Assembly (NCBI RefSeq): GCF_030512175.1
Contig: NZ_JAULBL010000002.1
Location: 618,149-682,148, forward strand
Reading direction: 5' to 3'
DNA from: Paeniglutamicibacter sulfureus
GTDB lineage: Bacteria > Actinomycetota > Actinomycetes > Actinomycetales > Micrococcaceae
DNA length: 64,000 bases
This document shows positions 51,607 to 60,636 of this stretch, piece after piece. Numbering within the stretch: position 1 is the stretch's first letter; each line of letters starts with the position of its first letter. The notes under the pieces are model-generated. The model ran no database searches, had not been told where the DNA came from, and saw nothing but the letters and a program-made list of their open reading frames with translations. The translations under genes and the position numbers were made by a program.

Positions 51607-52401
51607 ATGGACATGAATTCCTCGTTCCCCGGCGCCCAGGTGGTGGGCCGCATGGCGGCGGTGCTGCGTGCCGTCAGCACCGCGATGCCCAGGGGCATCT
51701 CCACGGCAGAGGTCGCACGAAGCACCGGGCTGGCCCGCCCGACCGTGCACCGGCTGCTCGCCGCGCTAACGGCCGAGGGGTTTTGCGACCACGACAACCA
51801 GGAGGGGCTGTGGCTGCTGGGCCCGGAAATGTACCTGATGGGGACAGTTGCGGCAGAACGCTACGACATCACCGAGATCGCCCGCGACCACGTTGCCGCC
51901 CTGGCCGAGGCGACGGGTGAAAGCGCATTTCTCTCGGTGCGGCGGGGAGACGAGACCGTGTGCCTGCTGCGGGCCGACGGGGCATTCCCGATCCGCTCCT
52001 TCGTGCTCTACGAGGGCAAGCGCTTCCCGCTCGGCGTGGCCTCGGCGGGGTTGGCGATCCTGTCGTTCCTGCCCGAAAAGGCGATCGAGCGCTACCTGGA
52101 AGGCCGGGACCTGGCTGCCGAGCATGGAAGCGACCACGCCCCCGACCCGTTGCGCAGGCGCATTGCCGAGACGCGGGCGCGCGGCTGGGCAGAGAACCCG
52201 GCACTGATCGTGGAGGGAAGCTGGGGGATGGGCGCCGCGGTCTTCGATGCCGCGGGCCAGCCCGCCTGGGCGCTGAGCCTGACCGGCGTCGAATCGCGGT
52301 TTTCCCCCGAGCGGCGTCCCGAGATGGGCCGGCTGCTGATGCACCACGCACACGAGTTGTCCAAGAGGTTGCGTAATGACCAAGTATCGCCCGCGCGCTG
52401 A
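51607..52401 (+). CDS. IclR-family regulator (with scoAB-thiolase operon)
   Basis: The 264-residue protein has the IclR winged helix (ISTAEVARSTGLARPTVHRLLAALTAEGF) and effector domain (GAFPIRSFVLYEGKRFPLGVASAGLAILSF). It diverges from scoA across a 145-base gap. The start is uncertain: ATGs at 51607 and 51613 both lack a good ribosome site. The effector is probably an acetoacetate-related acid, by context only. Confidence 0.86.
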   Translation: MDMNSSFPGAQVVGRMAAVLRAVSTAMPRGISTAEVARSTGLARPTVHRLLAALTAEGFCDHDNQEGLWLLGPEMYLMGTVAAERYDITEIARDHVAALAEATGESAFLSVRRGDETVCLLRADGAFPIRSFVLYEGKRFPLGVASAGLAILSFLPEKAIERYLEGRDLAAEHGSDHAPDPLRRRIAETRARGWAENPALIVEGSWGMGAAVFDAAGQPAWALSLTGVESRFSPERRPEMGRLLMHHAHELSKRLRNDQVSPAR

Positions 52402-52571
52402 GCCCAGCTCCCTGCGTTCAGCATGAATCTGTCCGAACCGTAGCCGTCCAAGGCACCTGGGATGAATTCAGCCCAGGGGTCTGCGAATCCAATCAGCCGT
52501 CGCAGGGCACCGCCGAAAGTTGGAATTCCCGCAGTGCCCCAGTGAAGTCCCCGAGGAAACTCGGGCGCAGG

Positions 52572-53237
52572 TCAGGAACGGTGGTGCAAGTTCCCTTCGA
52601 GCTCCGCCGCCAGTAGTTCCCTCGCCTGGGAAAGGTGCCCATCCAACGCGGTGGCCGCCCCTTCTGGGTCGCCGGCCTCGATTCGTTCCAGAATAGCCGC
52701 GTGCTCGGCAGCAATCCGAGCGGTGTCGAGCAGTTCCAGCGACTGCACGCGTGTCATGCAGAGTTGGACTTCACCCAACAGTGACCGGTACATCGCGCTG
52801 GTCCGCTGGTTGTTCATCGCGTCGACCAAGGCGGTGTGGAATTCCATGTCTGGGTCGATGACTGTCGTTGCCGGCTGCGAAATGCGGGCGGTAATTTCAG
52901 CATTCGCCCGCACTGCCGCCGGTGGCACTGTCGTGGTCGTTGCCAGCCGACGCACCACCTCGGATTCGAGGTAGGCCCTGGCAAAATAAATGTCCCTGAC
53001 CGAGTCGGCACCCAATGTCTTCACTCGTGCCGTTTTGTGGGCACCGCGCTCCAAGAGGGAATCGGCAACCAGCCTCTCGATGGCGGCCTTGGCCGTCGGC
53101 CGGGCAACGTCGTAGCTTCCCGCAACGTCCGATTCGGTCAGCGCGGTTCCCTGTTCAAGATCGCCCTCATAGATTCGCCGGCGCAGGTCCTCGACGATTG
53201 CATCAATGATGGAAAGCGCGGTGACGCGTTGACTCAT
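52572..53237 (-). CDS. GntR-family regulator, FadR subgroup
   Basis: The 221-residue protein has a GntR winged helix (LRRRIYEGDLEQGTALTESDVAGSYDVARPTAKAAIERLVADSLL) and a C-terminal helical FCD effector domain with metal-type His residues (FHTALVDA, HAAILERIEAGD). It diverges from the D-lactate-type dehydrogenase, the same arrangement as lldR/dld systems. A FadR-type operator lies in the gap. The ATG at 53237 is chosen as the normal start. Confidence 0.88.
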   Translation of the reverse strand: MSQRVTALSIIDAIVEDLRRRIYEGDLEQGTALTESDVAGSYDVARPTAKAAIERLVADSLLERGAHKTARVKTLGADSVRDIYFARAYLESEVVRRLATTTTVPPAAVRANAEITARISQPATTVIDPDMEFHTALVDAMNNQRTSAMYRSLLGEVQLCMTRVQSLELLDTARIAAEHAAILERIEAGDPEGAATALDGHLSQARELLAAELEGNLHHRS

Positions 53238-53308
53238 GAAGACGGGATCCTTTGACTGGCGGGCAACCGAGACAACAATCGTGACAGATTTTCTCGAATG
53301 CAGCTTGA

Positions 53309-53332
53309 TACACAAGTGTACTTGTTAGACAA
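53309..53332. promoter_or_regulatory. FadR-type GntR operator region
   Basis: TTGT-TAG-ACAA (53322-53332) fits the TNGTNNNACNA pattern of FadR-subgroup GntR proteins. Directly before it, TACAC-AA-GTGTA (53309-53320) is a second inverted repeat. Both lie between the divergent GntR and dehydrogenase genes. Confidence 0.6.
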
Positions 53333-53395
53333 TCATAGGGTCGGTGTGGCGCCGGTCTCAAGGCCGTCGCACAACCGACGGCAAATTTTCGATTC

Positions 53396-56221
53396 ATGGA
53401 ACGGAAGAGCCATATCTTGATTCCCACACTGCGCCGCGCGCTGGCCAATGACGACCAACTCACGCAGCGCCCCATCGACCTGCACGCCTACGCCAACGAT
53501 GCCTCCCACTTCCTGTTGACCCCGCAGGCCGTGGCGATCCCGAACAATGCCGCCGAAGTCGGCGCCCTGCTGAAAGCCAGTGCCGAAGTCAACCTTCCCC
53601 TGACGTTCCGCTCCGGTGGGACGTCGCTCTCGGGGCAGGGCGTCACCGACTCGCTGCTGGTCGACGTGCGAAAGAACTTCAAGGACATCGATGTCTTGGA
53701 CAACGGCGCCCGCGTGCGGGTCCAGCCCGGAGTCACCGTGCGAGCGCTGAACGCACGGCTGGCACTCTACGGTCGCAAGTTCGGACCCGACCCGGCTTCC
53801 GAGGCGGCCTGCACCATTGGCGGCGTTGTGGCCAATAATTCCTCCGGCATGCATTGCGGAACCGTTGACAACGTGTACCGCACCCTGGAGTCAGTGGTCA
53901 TCGTTCTGACAAGCGGCACCGTCATCGACACCGGTGCCCCGGATGCCAACGAGAAACTTCGGGCCCTTGAACCCGCGGTCTTTGCCGGTCTCGAGGCCCT
54001 GACCAAGCGGGTGCGCTCCAATGCGGAATCGGTGGCGACCATCAAGCACCAGTTCTCCATGAAGAACACCATGGGCTACGGACTGAACTCATTCTTGGAC
54101 TACGAAGATCCCGCGCAGGTCCTGGCACATCTCATCATTGGCTCCGAGGGCACCCTCGGGTTCGTGGCCGAGGCAACGTTTAGGACCGTGCCGGCGTACA
54201 AGCACGTCACCACATCCTTGATGGTCTTTGATGACCTGTTCACAGCCAACGAGTCGCTCGAGGCGCTGGTGGGATCCGGAGCGGCAACCGTTGAACTGAT
54301 GGATTCACTGTCGTTGAAGGTGGGTCAAACTCTGCAGGGAGCCCCGCAGATCATCACAGACCTCAACGTGCATTCACATGCGGCATTCTTGGTCGAATAC
54401 ACGGCTTCGAGCGCCGAAGAGCTGGCCGATCGCCAGGCCACGGGAATGTCCCTGGCCAACTCGCTCAAACTCAGCGCCCCGGCGCAATTCAGCCCGGACA
54501 CAAAGACCCGGACCCAATTGTGGAAGCTGCGCAAGGGCCTCTACGCCTCCGTTGCCGGTGCCCGGGCCCAGGGAACCACGGCATTGCTCGAAGACATCGT
54601 GGTTCCGGTTCCGGCGCTGGCGCGGACCTGCGCCGAACTCTCGGTGCTCTTTGACCGGTACGAATACGAGAACTCCGTGATCTTCGGCCACGCCAAGGAC
54701 GGCAACGTCCACTTCATGCTCACCGACGGATTCCACACCAGCGAACAGCTCGGGCGCTATTCGGCCTTCACCGAGGACATGGTTGAGCTGGTGCTCGGAG
54801 AGGGCGGATCGCTCAAGGCAGAACACGGCACCGGCAGGGTCATGGCACCCTATGTTCGCCGCCAATACGGCGACGAACTGTACGACGTCATGCGCGAACT
54901 CAAGATGCTGTTGGACCCTGCGGGGTTGCTGAACCCAGGGGTCATCCTGGATGAGGACCCGAAGGCGCATTTACGCCACATCAAGGTCACGCCGGCCGTG
55001 GACCCGGAAGTCGACCGCTGCGTGGCCTGCGGTTATTGCGAGCCCGTTTGCCCATCGCGGAACCTGACCCTGACCCCGCGCCAGCGCATCGTGACGCTGC
55101 GCGCGATCGAGACAGCCAGACTGGCCGGCGACACCAAGCTTGCGGCCGAACTCGAGAAAGACTATTCCTACGAGTCTGTGGACACCTGCGCTGTCGATGG
55201 CATGTGCCAGACTGCCTGCCCCGTGGACATCAACACCGGGACCCTCGTGAAAAAACTGCGGGCCAAGAACGTGAACACGGTGGAAGGTTCGGTGTGGGAT
55301 GCCGCCGCGCAGCACTGGTCGGCGGTGACCCGGGGCGCCGGCAAGCTGCTGGGTGTCGCAGACAAGGTACCGCTTCCGCTGGTGCTGGGCGCCAACAAGG
55401 CAGGACGCGCGGTGCTGGGTGCCGACGTGTTGCCGCTGTACTCGCCGGAGTTGCCGGCAGGCGGGCGTCAGAGAGCACGACCCGCACCGGCGCAAGAACC
55501 GGTGGCCGTGTACTTCCCCGCCTGCGTGAACACCATGTTCGGGCCTGCCGACCCACGGCAGGAAGGAATCCAAGAAAGCTTCGGTGCCCTGGCCCGGCGG
55601 ACGGGAGTGGAATTGCTGGTTCCGGAGGGCATTGATTCGCTGTGTTGCGGGACCCCTTGGTCCTCCAAGGGCATGGAAAAGGGCAGGGCCAGCATGGGGG
55701 AGCTCACCATCTCCGCCCTGCGCGCCGCCAGCCGCAACGGCAAACTGCCGATCCTCTGTGACGCCTCATCCTGCACGGAAGGACTGCGCCACGCCATCGA
55801 GGAGGAAGTGCCTCCCGCAGGCGGCCTGCCACTGCGGATCATGGACGTGGTCGAATACACGGCCGAGCACATCCTGCCGCTGCTTCCCGCGGGAAAGAAG
55901 GTGGCCAGCCTCGCGCTGCACCCCACGTGCTCCTCCACCCGGATGGGCCTGAACCCGGCGCTGCAGACCGTTGCCGAGGCTGTTGCCGACACGATACAGA
56001 TCCCCGAAAACTGGGGCTGCTGCGGATTTGCCGGGGACCGAGGGATGCTCCACCCCGAACTCACGGCATCGGCCACGGAGGTACAGGCCGCCGAGGTACG
56101 CGCCTTCGGCGCGACCACGCATGCCTCGTGCAATCGGACCTGCGAATTAGGCATGACCCGGGCGACGGATCATCCCTACGAGCACGTTCTGGAACTGCTG
56201 GAGCGCACCACGCGACCGTGA
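53396..56221 (+). CDS. dld: FAD/[4Fe-4S] D-2-hydroxyacid dehydrogenase, D-lactate dehydrogenase type
   Basis: The 941-residue protein fuses a GlcD-like flavin domain and a GlcF-like iron-sulfur domain. Residues about 35-250 form the FAD-binding part (PLTFRSGGTSLSGQGV, GPDPASEAACTIGGVVANNSSGM), followed by the FAD-oxidase C-terminal domain (IFGHAKDGNVHF, EHGTGRVMAP). Two [4Fe-4S] motifs follow: Cys542-x2-Cys545-x2-Cys548-x3-Cys552 and Cys598-x5-Cys604-x3-Cys608. Two CCG-type domains close the protein (SLCCGTPW, GCCGFAG). This type oxidises D-lactate or D-2-hydroxyglutarate and feeds electrons to the respiratory chain. The divergent GntR gene supports D-lactate. Confidence 0.88.
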   Translation: MERKSHILIPTLRRALANDDQLTQRPIDLHAYANDASHFLLTPQAVAIPNNAAEVGALLKASAEVNLPLTFRSGGTSLSGQGVTDSLLVDVRKNFKDIDVLDNGARVRVQPGVTVRALNARLALYGRKFGPDPASEAACTIGGVVANNSSGMHCGTVDNVYRTLESVVIVLTSGTVIDTGAPDANEKLRALEPAVFAGLEALTKRVRSNAESVATIKHQFSMKNTMGYGLNSFLDYEDPAQVLAHLIIGSEGTLGFVAEATFRTVPAYKHVTTSLMVFDDLFTANESLEALVGSGAATVELMDSLSLKVGQTLQGAPQIITDLNVHSHAAFLVEYTASSAEELADRQATGMSLANSLKLSAPAQFSPDTKTRTQLWKLRKGLYASVAGARAQGTTALLEDIVVPVPALARTCAELSVLFDRYEYENSVIFGHAKDGNVHFMLTDGFHTSEQLGRYSAFTEDMVELVLGEGGSLKAEHGTGRVMAPYVRRQYGDELYDVMRELKMLLDPAGLLNPGVILDEDPKAHLRHIKVTPAVDPEVDRCVACGYCEPVCPSRNLTLTPRQRIVTLRAIETARLAGDTKLAAELEKDYSYESVDTCAVDGMCQTACPVDINTGTLVKKLRAKNVNTVEGSVWDAAAQHWSAVTRGAGKLLGVADKVPLPLVLGANKAGRAVLGADVLPLYSPELPAGGRQRARPAPAQEPVAVYFPACVNTMFGPADPRQEGIQESFGALARRTGVELLVPEGIDSLCCGTPWSSKGMEKGRASMGELTISALRAASRNGKLPILCDASSCTEGLRHAIEEEVPPAGGLPLRIMDVVEYTAEHILPLLPAGKKVASLALHPTCSSTRMGLNPALQTVAEAVADTIQIPENWGCCGFAGDRGMLHPELTASATEVQAAEVRAFGATTHASCNRTCELGMTRATDHPYEHVLELLERTTRP

Positions 56222-56227
56222 TGCCGG

Positions 56228-56259
56228 GCCGACGTCCGCGAGCGCTCGCGGGCGTCGGC
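56228..56259. terminator. Hairpin after dehydrogenase gene
   Basis: A 16-bp stem with one G-U pair (56228-56243 with 56244-56259) begins 7 bases after the stop codon. There is no T run. Confidence 0.6.
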
Positions 56260-56290
56260 GGCTGCCCTTGCTCGGGCAGTGGAGACCTGA

Positions 56291-56330
56291 GAATTGTCGC
56301 GCTTGAATTGCCGCGCTCGAATTGCCCACG
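56291..56330. repeat. Short tandem repeat, about 14-base unit
   Basis: GAATTGTCGCGCTT (56291-56304) and GAATTGCCGCGCTC (56305-56318) are followed by a partial third copy GAATTGCCCACG (56319-56330). No role is evident. Confidence 0.6.
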
Positions 56331-56558
56331 AGCATATCGGCCTCGGTCTTGTTGCAGACGGACTGAGTTCGGCGCCCTCGGCGCCGGGCGAGTTGTCGGC
56401 ATGAAATACACCCGCTCCGGAAGGCATTTCGATCGGCAACCATGGGAACAGTAACTGCCATTTGACCAGTCCTTACTCGGTTAATTCGGTTCGGACGCAG
56501 GGCTCGCACCTCTTCGATGGCGGGAATGGGCTCGTTGACAAAGGTCTCGAATGCGCGC

Positions 56559-56587
56559 TTGACAGGTCGTGTGACTTGCCTCATTCT
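56559..56587 (+). promoter_or_regulatory. Probable promoter of the ribose operon
   Basis: A perfect -35 TTGACA (56559-56564) and a weak -10 CATTCT (56582-56587) are 17 bases apart. The LacI-type operator begins 6 bases after the -10, where a repressor would block initiation. Confidence 0.55.
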
Positions 56588-56592
56588 GGATT

Positions 56593-56610
56593 ACTGTAAA
56601 CCTTTACAGT
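56593..56610. promoter_or_regulatory. LacI-family operator
   Basis: ACTGTAAA-CC-TTTACAGT has perfect 8-bp arms. TGTAAA/TTTACA arms fit the operator type of RbsR and CcpA-like LacI proteins. It is 78 bases upstream of the LacI gene. Confidence 0.75.
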
Positions 56611-56687
56611 TTTGGTGTCCGGCATCACTGATGCGGCATTTCGGACCATCAATTCGTCAACGAAGACAGTGAGAGTGAGGTACCGGC

Positions 56688-57692
56688 GTGGCCAATATCC
56701 ACGATGTTGCGCGTGCCGCAGGGGTGTCCATCGCTACTGTCTCCCGGCACCTGGCGGGCCAACGGATCCGCTCCACTGCTGCCGTTGACAGAGCCATCGC
56801 GGAACTGGATTTTCGACCCAACACCAGTGCGCGCGGCCTGAGGCTGGGCCGCCACAACACCGTCGCGGCCATCGTTCCGGACATCTCCAACCCCTATTTT
56901 GCCCAGATCGTCCGCGGCCTCGAGGAAACCATCGCCCCGGCAGGTCTGCGCGTGGTCGTCGCCAGCAGCAACGAGGATGCCGACACCGAGGTCCAGTTGC
57001 TGAATCGACTCAGCGATGCAGTCGACGCATTTGTGCTGGTGCCCGCCATCGAATCCGATGCCACCAAGCTCGCGCTGGAAAGGATTGCGCTGCCCACGGT
57101 CTTGGTCGACCGCGTCCTGCATGAGGAATCGGCTTTCGACGTCGTCGTGGTGGACAACGCCGCCGGGGCCGAGCTGGCCGCCCGGCACCTGGCCGGGCTC
57201 GGCCACACGCTCCTGGCCATCATCAGCGGCCCCCAGACTTCCCTACCCGGCCGGATCCGCCACGAGCAATTCGTCGCCGCCGCCGCGGAGGCCAATGTCG
57301 AGATCCCCGAGCGTTTCCGCAAGATCGGGCAATTCACGCAGGACTTCGGATACGAGGCCACCCGCGAACTGCTTGCCGAACCGGAGCGACCGACAGCCAT
57401 CTTCGTGGGAAACAACCTCATGGCCCACGGTGCGCTCAAGGCCCTGAACGAGGCCCACATCGCCGTTCCCGCCGAGCTGTCCATGCTGAGCTTCGACGAC
57501 TTCGCCCTGGCGGAACTCCTGAACCCTCCGCACTCGGTCATCTCACGCCCGGCGGGCCTCGAAGGCCAGATCGCCGGAGAGCGGATCCTGCATCGGCTCG
57601 CCCAGCCGGACGCGCCTGCCGTCAAGCGCATCCTGCCGGTGAGCCTGACCCTGCGTGCCTCCACGGCTCCTCCTCCGCGCACGGCACCCTGA
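56688..57692 (+). CDS. rbsR: LacI-family repressor of the ribose operon
   Basis: The 334-residue protein has the LacI helix-turn-helix (NIHDVARAAGVSIATVSRHLAGQRIRS) with the hinge helix following, and a ribose-binding-type effector domain (AAIVPDISNPYFAQIVRGLEE). It is the first gene of the operon it probably controls. It starts with GTG at 56688. A LacI operator lies in its leader. Confidence 0.9.
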   Translation: MANIHDVARAAGVSIATVSRHLAGQRIRSTAAVDRAIAELDFRPNTSARGLRLGRHNTVAAIVPDISNPYFAQIVRGLEETIAPAGLRVVVASSNEDADTEVQLLNRLSDAVDAFVLVPAIESDATKLALERIALPTVLVDRVLHEESAFDVVVVDNAAGAELAARHLAGLGHTLLAIISGPQTSLPGRIRHEQFVAAAAEANVEIPERFRKIGQFTQDFGYEATRELLAEPERPTAIFVGNNLMAHGALKALNEAHIAVPAELSMLSFDDFALAELLNPPHSVISRPAGLEGQIAGERILHRLAQPDAPAVKRILPVSLTLRASTAPPPRTAP

Positions 57693-57755
57693 ACGCTCCC
57701 TTCACCTCAGCATTCCCCGGCACCCAGCCCAGCACAAAGGACACGGCCCCCAAAC

Positions 57756-58703
57756 ATGAACCCGAACACGCCCCGCGCCAGCAAGGTAGTGGTCATTGGC
57801 AGCATCACGTGCGACCTGACCACGTTCTCCACCCGCCTGCCAAAGCCCGGCGAGACCATTCTCGGCAACGACTTTTCCATGGTCCTGGGCGGCAAGGGCG
57901 CCAACCAGGCGATCGCCGCCGCACGCGCCAACAGCGAGGTCCACATGATCGGCTGCGTTGGCGATGATTCCTTCCGGGACCTGGTGCTGGATTCGCTGAA
58001 CGCCGAGAACATCGACACCACCTCGGTGCTCAGCGTCGCCGGTCCCACCGGAATCGCGCACATCCGTGTTGACGATTCGGCCGAGAACGACATCGTCATG
58101 GTTCCCCTGGCCAACGCCAAACTCGGCGTGCAGCAGGTCACCGACGCGCTGGCCGCACTCGGCGCCCCCGGCGACGTGGCCTTGATCCAGCTTGAGATCC
58201 CGCATGCAAGTGCGATCGCCGCGGCGCACCTTGCCCACGCCTCCGGCATGACCGTGGTGCTGGATCCCGCACCGGCGCCGGCCACCGCCTTGGATGAGTC
58301 GCTGTGGGCCTCGGTGGACATCGTGACCCCTAACGAAACCGAGGCCCGGCTCATCACCGGCATCAATGTCACCGATGCCGCCACGGCGGTCGAGGCCGGA
58401 CGCTGGTTCACCGACCGTGGAGTAGGTCGGGCCATCGTCACTCTGGCCGGTGCAGGAACCGTCGTGGTCTCATCCGGGGGCGCGGAGCACTACCCGGCGT
58501 TCAAGGTGACGGCGATTGACACCACCGCAGCCGGGGACGCATTCGCCGGTGCGCTTGGCTCCGCCATGGCGGCCGGCAACGAATGGGAAGAAGCACTCAA
58601 CACCGCCATGGCCTCCGGTGCGCTGGCCGTGACGGTCGCCGGAGCAAGCCCCAGCATCCCCACCCGTGCAGCGGTCGAGGAATTCCTCGCCGCACACAAA
58701 TAA
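57756..58703 (+). CDS. rbsK: Ribokinase (PfkB family)
   Basis: The 315-residue kinase has the PfkB signatures VLGGKGANQAIAAARA and DTTAAGDAFAGALGSAMA, where the Asp of AGDAF is the catalytic base. It phosphorylates ribose to ribose-5-phosphate. The deoC gene at the end of the operon makes 2-deoxyribose a possible second substrate, since deoxyribokinases belong to the same family. Confidence 0.9.
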   Translation: MNPNTPRASKVVVIGSITCDLTTFSTRLPKPGETILGNDFSMVLGGKGANQAIAAARANSEVHMIGCVGDDSFRDLVLDSLNAENIDTTSVLSVAGPTGIAHIRVDDSAENDIVMVPLANAKLGVQQVTDALAALGAPGDVALIQLEIPHASAIAAAHLAHASGMTVVLDPAPAPATALDESLWASVDIVTPNETEARLITGINVTDAATAVEAGRWFTDRGVGRAIVTLAGAGTVVVSSGGAEHYPAFKVTAIDTTAAGDAFAGALGSAMAAGNEWEEALNTAMASGALAVTVAGASPSIPTRAAVEEFLAAHK

Positions 58704-58735
58704 ACCCAGGCCCCCGAACGACAAGGACGTCAAGC

Positions 58736-59140
58736 GTGCGCAAGAACAACGGAACACTGAACCCGGCATTGAGCCGGGTCATCTCCGAGACAGGTCACAC
58801 CGACGAAATCGTCATCACCGACGCTGGACTGCCCATTCCGGCAAGCGTCGAGCGGATCGATTTCGCACTGAAGCCCGGCACACCCGGGTTCCTTGAGGTG
58901 CTGGATGTCGTGCTCAACGAGATGGAGGTCGAGGGAGTGGTTCTGGCCCGGGAGGTCCAGGACCAGAGCCCGGCGATGTTTAGCGAGATCAAATCCCGCT
59001 TCGATGAATTGGGCATTGCCCTGCAGCTGATCCCGCACACCGAGTTCAAGGAACGGACCAAGGGCGCCCGTGCGGCGGTCCGCTCCGGCGAAACGACCTC
59101 GTACGCGAACGTCATTCTCCAGGCCGGGGTGGTGTACTAG
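58736..59140 (+). CDS. rbsD: D-ribose pyranase
   Basis: The 134-residue protein has the RbsD features ISETGHTDEIVITDAGLPIP, with His21 as the catalytic residue, and the ending SYANVILQAGVVY. It interconverts beta-pyranose and beta-furanose forms of ribose for the kinase. The GTG at 58736 lies 8 bases after AAGGA. It precedes rbsA by 2 bases. Confidence 0.92.
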   Translation: MRKNNGTLNPALSRVISETGHTDEIVITDAGLPIPASVERIDFALKPGTPGFLEVLDVVLNEMEVEGVVLAREVQDQSPAMFSEIKSRFDELGIALQLIPHTEFKERTKGARAAVRSGETTSYANVILQAGVVY

Positions 59141-59142
59141 CC

Positions 59143-60636
59143 ATGGCCGTTGAAATAGTCGAAATCCACAAGTCCTTTGGCGAGAACGAGGTCCTGCGCG
59201 GCATCAGCCTGTCCCTGGCTCCGGGGGAAATAGTGTCCCTGGTGGGGGAGAACGGCGCAGGCAAGTCCACGCTGACCAGCATCATCTCCGGCGCCCACAA
59301 GCAGGACTCCGGCAAGATCCTCATCGACGGGACCGAGCACAGGTTCTCCGCCCCGCAACAGGCCATGGCAGAAGGCATCCAGGTCATCTACCAGGAAATC
59401 AAGCAAAACCTCTTCCCGCACCTGGACGTGGCCACCAACCTCTTTGCCCGCGACCACGAGCGCAGCTTCGGCTCGCTGTTCGTCCGCAAGAACCTCATGC
59501 ATGCCACGGCCGCCGAGGTCCTGGCCCGGGTGGGCCTGGACGTTGACACCCGCGCGCCGGTCTCCTCGCTGTCCGTGGGGGAGCAGCAGATGGTCCAGAT
59601 CGCCAAGACCATCCACAACAAGGTGCGGGTGCTGATCCTGGATGAGCCCACCGCGGCCCTTGACCAGCGCGAATCCGAGCAGCTCTTTGAGCAGGTCAAC
59701 AAGCTCAAGTCCGAAGGCGTGGCCATCATTTACATCAGCCACCGGCTCCCTGAGGTATTTGCCCTCTCGGACCACATTGTGGTGCTGCGCGACGGACAGG
59801 TCTCGCTGCGCGGGACCCCGGACGAGCTGACCGAAAAGCAGGTGGTTGCGGCCATGGTCGGTGAGCAGGTCGACGACTTCTATCCCAAGGAAGAACACGC
59901 CACGTCCACCGAGCGGCTGGTGGTTTCCGGGCTCTGCCGCGGCGACGACTTCCACGACGTCAGCTTCACCGTGAACGCCGGAGAGGTCCTGGGCATCGGG
60001 GGAGTGATGGGCAGCGGCAAAAGCGAGATCCTGCGCTCGCTCTTCGGACTCGAACAGGCGCAGGGGCAGGTGCGCATCGACGGGAAGGATGCACGGGCCA
60101 AGAGCCCCAAGCAGGCCATCTCCCGGTCCATCGCCTACCTGACACCCGACCGGCAGGCCGAGGGCCTTGCTTTGGGCCAATCCATCGCGCACAACCAGTC
60201 CCTGGCCACGCTCGAGGAGATCAGCGCCGGAGGCATCGTCAGCCGCTCCCGGGAGCGGGCACGGTCCCTGGAAGTCTCCGGCAAACTGAACATCAAGACC
60301 ACCAGCGTGAACGCCCTGGTCTCGTCCCTGTCCGGCGGAAACCAGCAAAAGGTCCTGCTCGCGCGCTGGCTCTTGAGCAACCCGAAGGTCTTGCTCATGG
60401 ACGAACCCACGCGCGGGGTGGACGTCGGTGCGAAGGCGGAGATCTACCGGATCATCCAGAACGCCGCGGCCGAGGGAATGGCCGTGGTGATGGTCTCCTC
60501 GGACCTCCCCGAACTGGTGGAGATGTCTGACCGGGTGATCGTCATGCGCAATGGCACCCCGGTCGCCGAGTTGAGCGGCCCCCAACTAACCCAGCATTCA
60601 GTCCTTGAACACGCTTTGGAGAGTACCTCGTCATGA
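59143..60636 (+). CDS. rbsA: Ribose ABC transporter ATP-binding protein
   Basis: The 497-residue protein has two ABC cassettes, as usual for the sugar-import CUT2 family. The first has Walker A GENGAGKST, signature LSVGEQQMVQIAK and Walker B VLILDEPTAAL. The second has a degenerate Walker A GVMGSGKSE, signature LSGGNQQKVLLAR and LLMDEPTRGVDVG. It powers import with the fused permease-binding protein. Its stop overlaps the next start by 4 bases (ATGA). Confidence 0.93.
   Translation: MAVEIVEIHKSFGENEVLRGISLSLAPGEIVSLVGENGAGKSTLTSIISGAHKQDSGKILIDGTEHRFSAPQQAMAEGIQVIYQEIKQNLFPHLDVATNLFARDHERSFGSLFVRKNLMHATAAEVLARVGLDVDTRAPVSSLSVGEQQMVQIAKTIHNKVRVLILDEPTAALDQRESEQLFEQVNKLKSEGVAIIYISHRLPEVFALSDHIVVLRDGQVSLRGTPDELTEKQVVAAMVGEQVDDFYPKEEHATSTERLVVSGLCRGDDFHDVSFTVNAGEVLGIGGVMGSGKSEILRSLFGLEQAQGQVRIDGKDARAKSPKQAISRSIAYLTPDRQAEGLALGQSIAHNQSLATLEEISAGGIVSRSRERARSLEVSGKLNIKTTSVNALVSSLSGGNQQKVLLARWLLSNPKVLLMDEPTRGVDVGAKAEIYRIIQNAAAEGMAVVMVSSDLPELVEMSDRVIVMRNGTPVAELSGPQLTQHSVLEHALESTSS

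Larger units (their letters stand above)
56222..56687 (+). other. Gene-free stretch before the ribose operon
   Basis: This 466-base gap holds a hairpin after the dehydrogenase (56228-56259), a short tandem repeat (56291-56330), and the promoter and operator of the LacI operon (56559-56610). I see no convincing gene. Confidence 0.55.

Noticed and set aside
52402-52571. Terminator between the convergent IclR and GntR genes
   Set aside because: Only weak short stems are visible; none is good enough to call.
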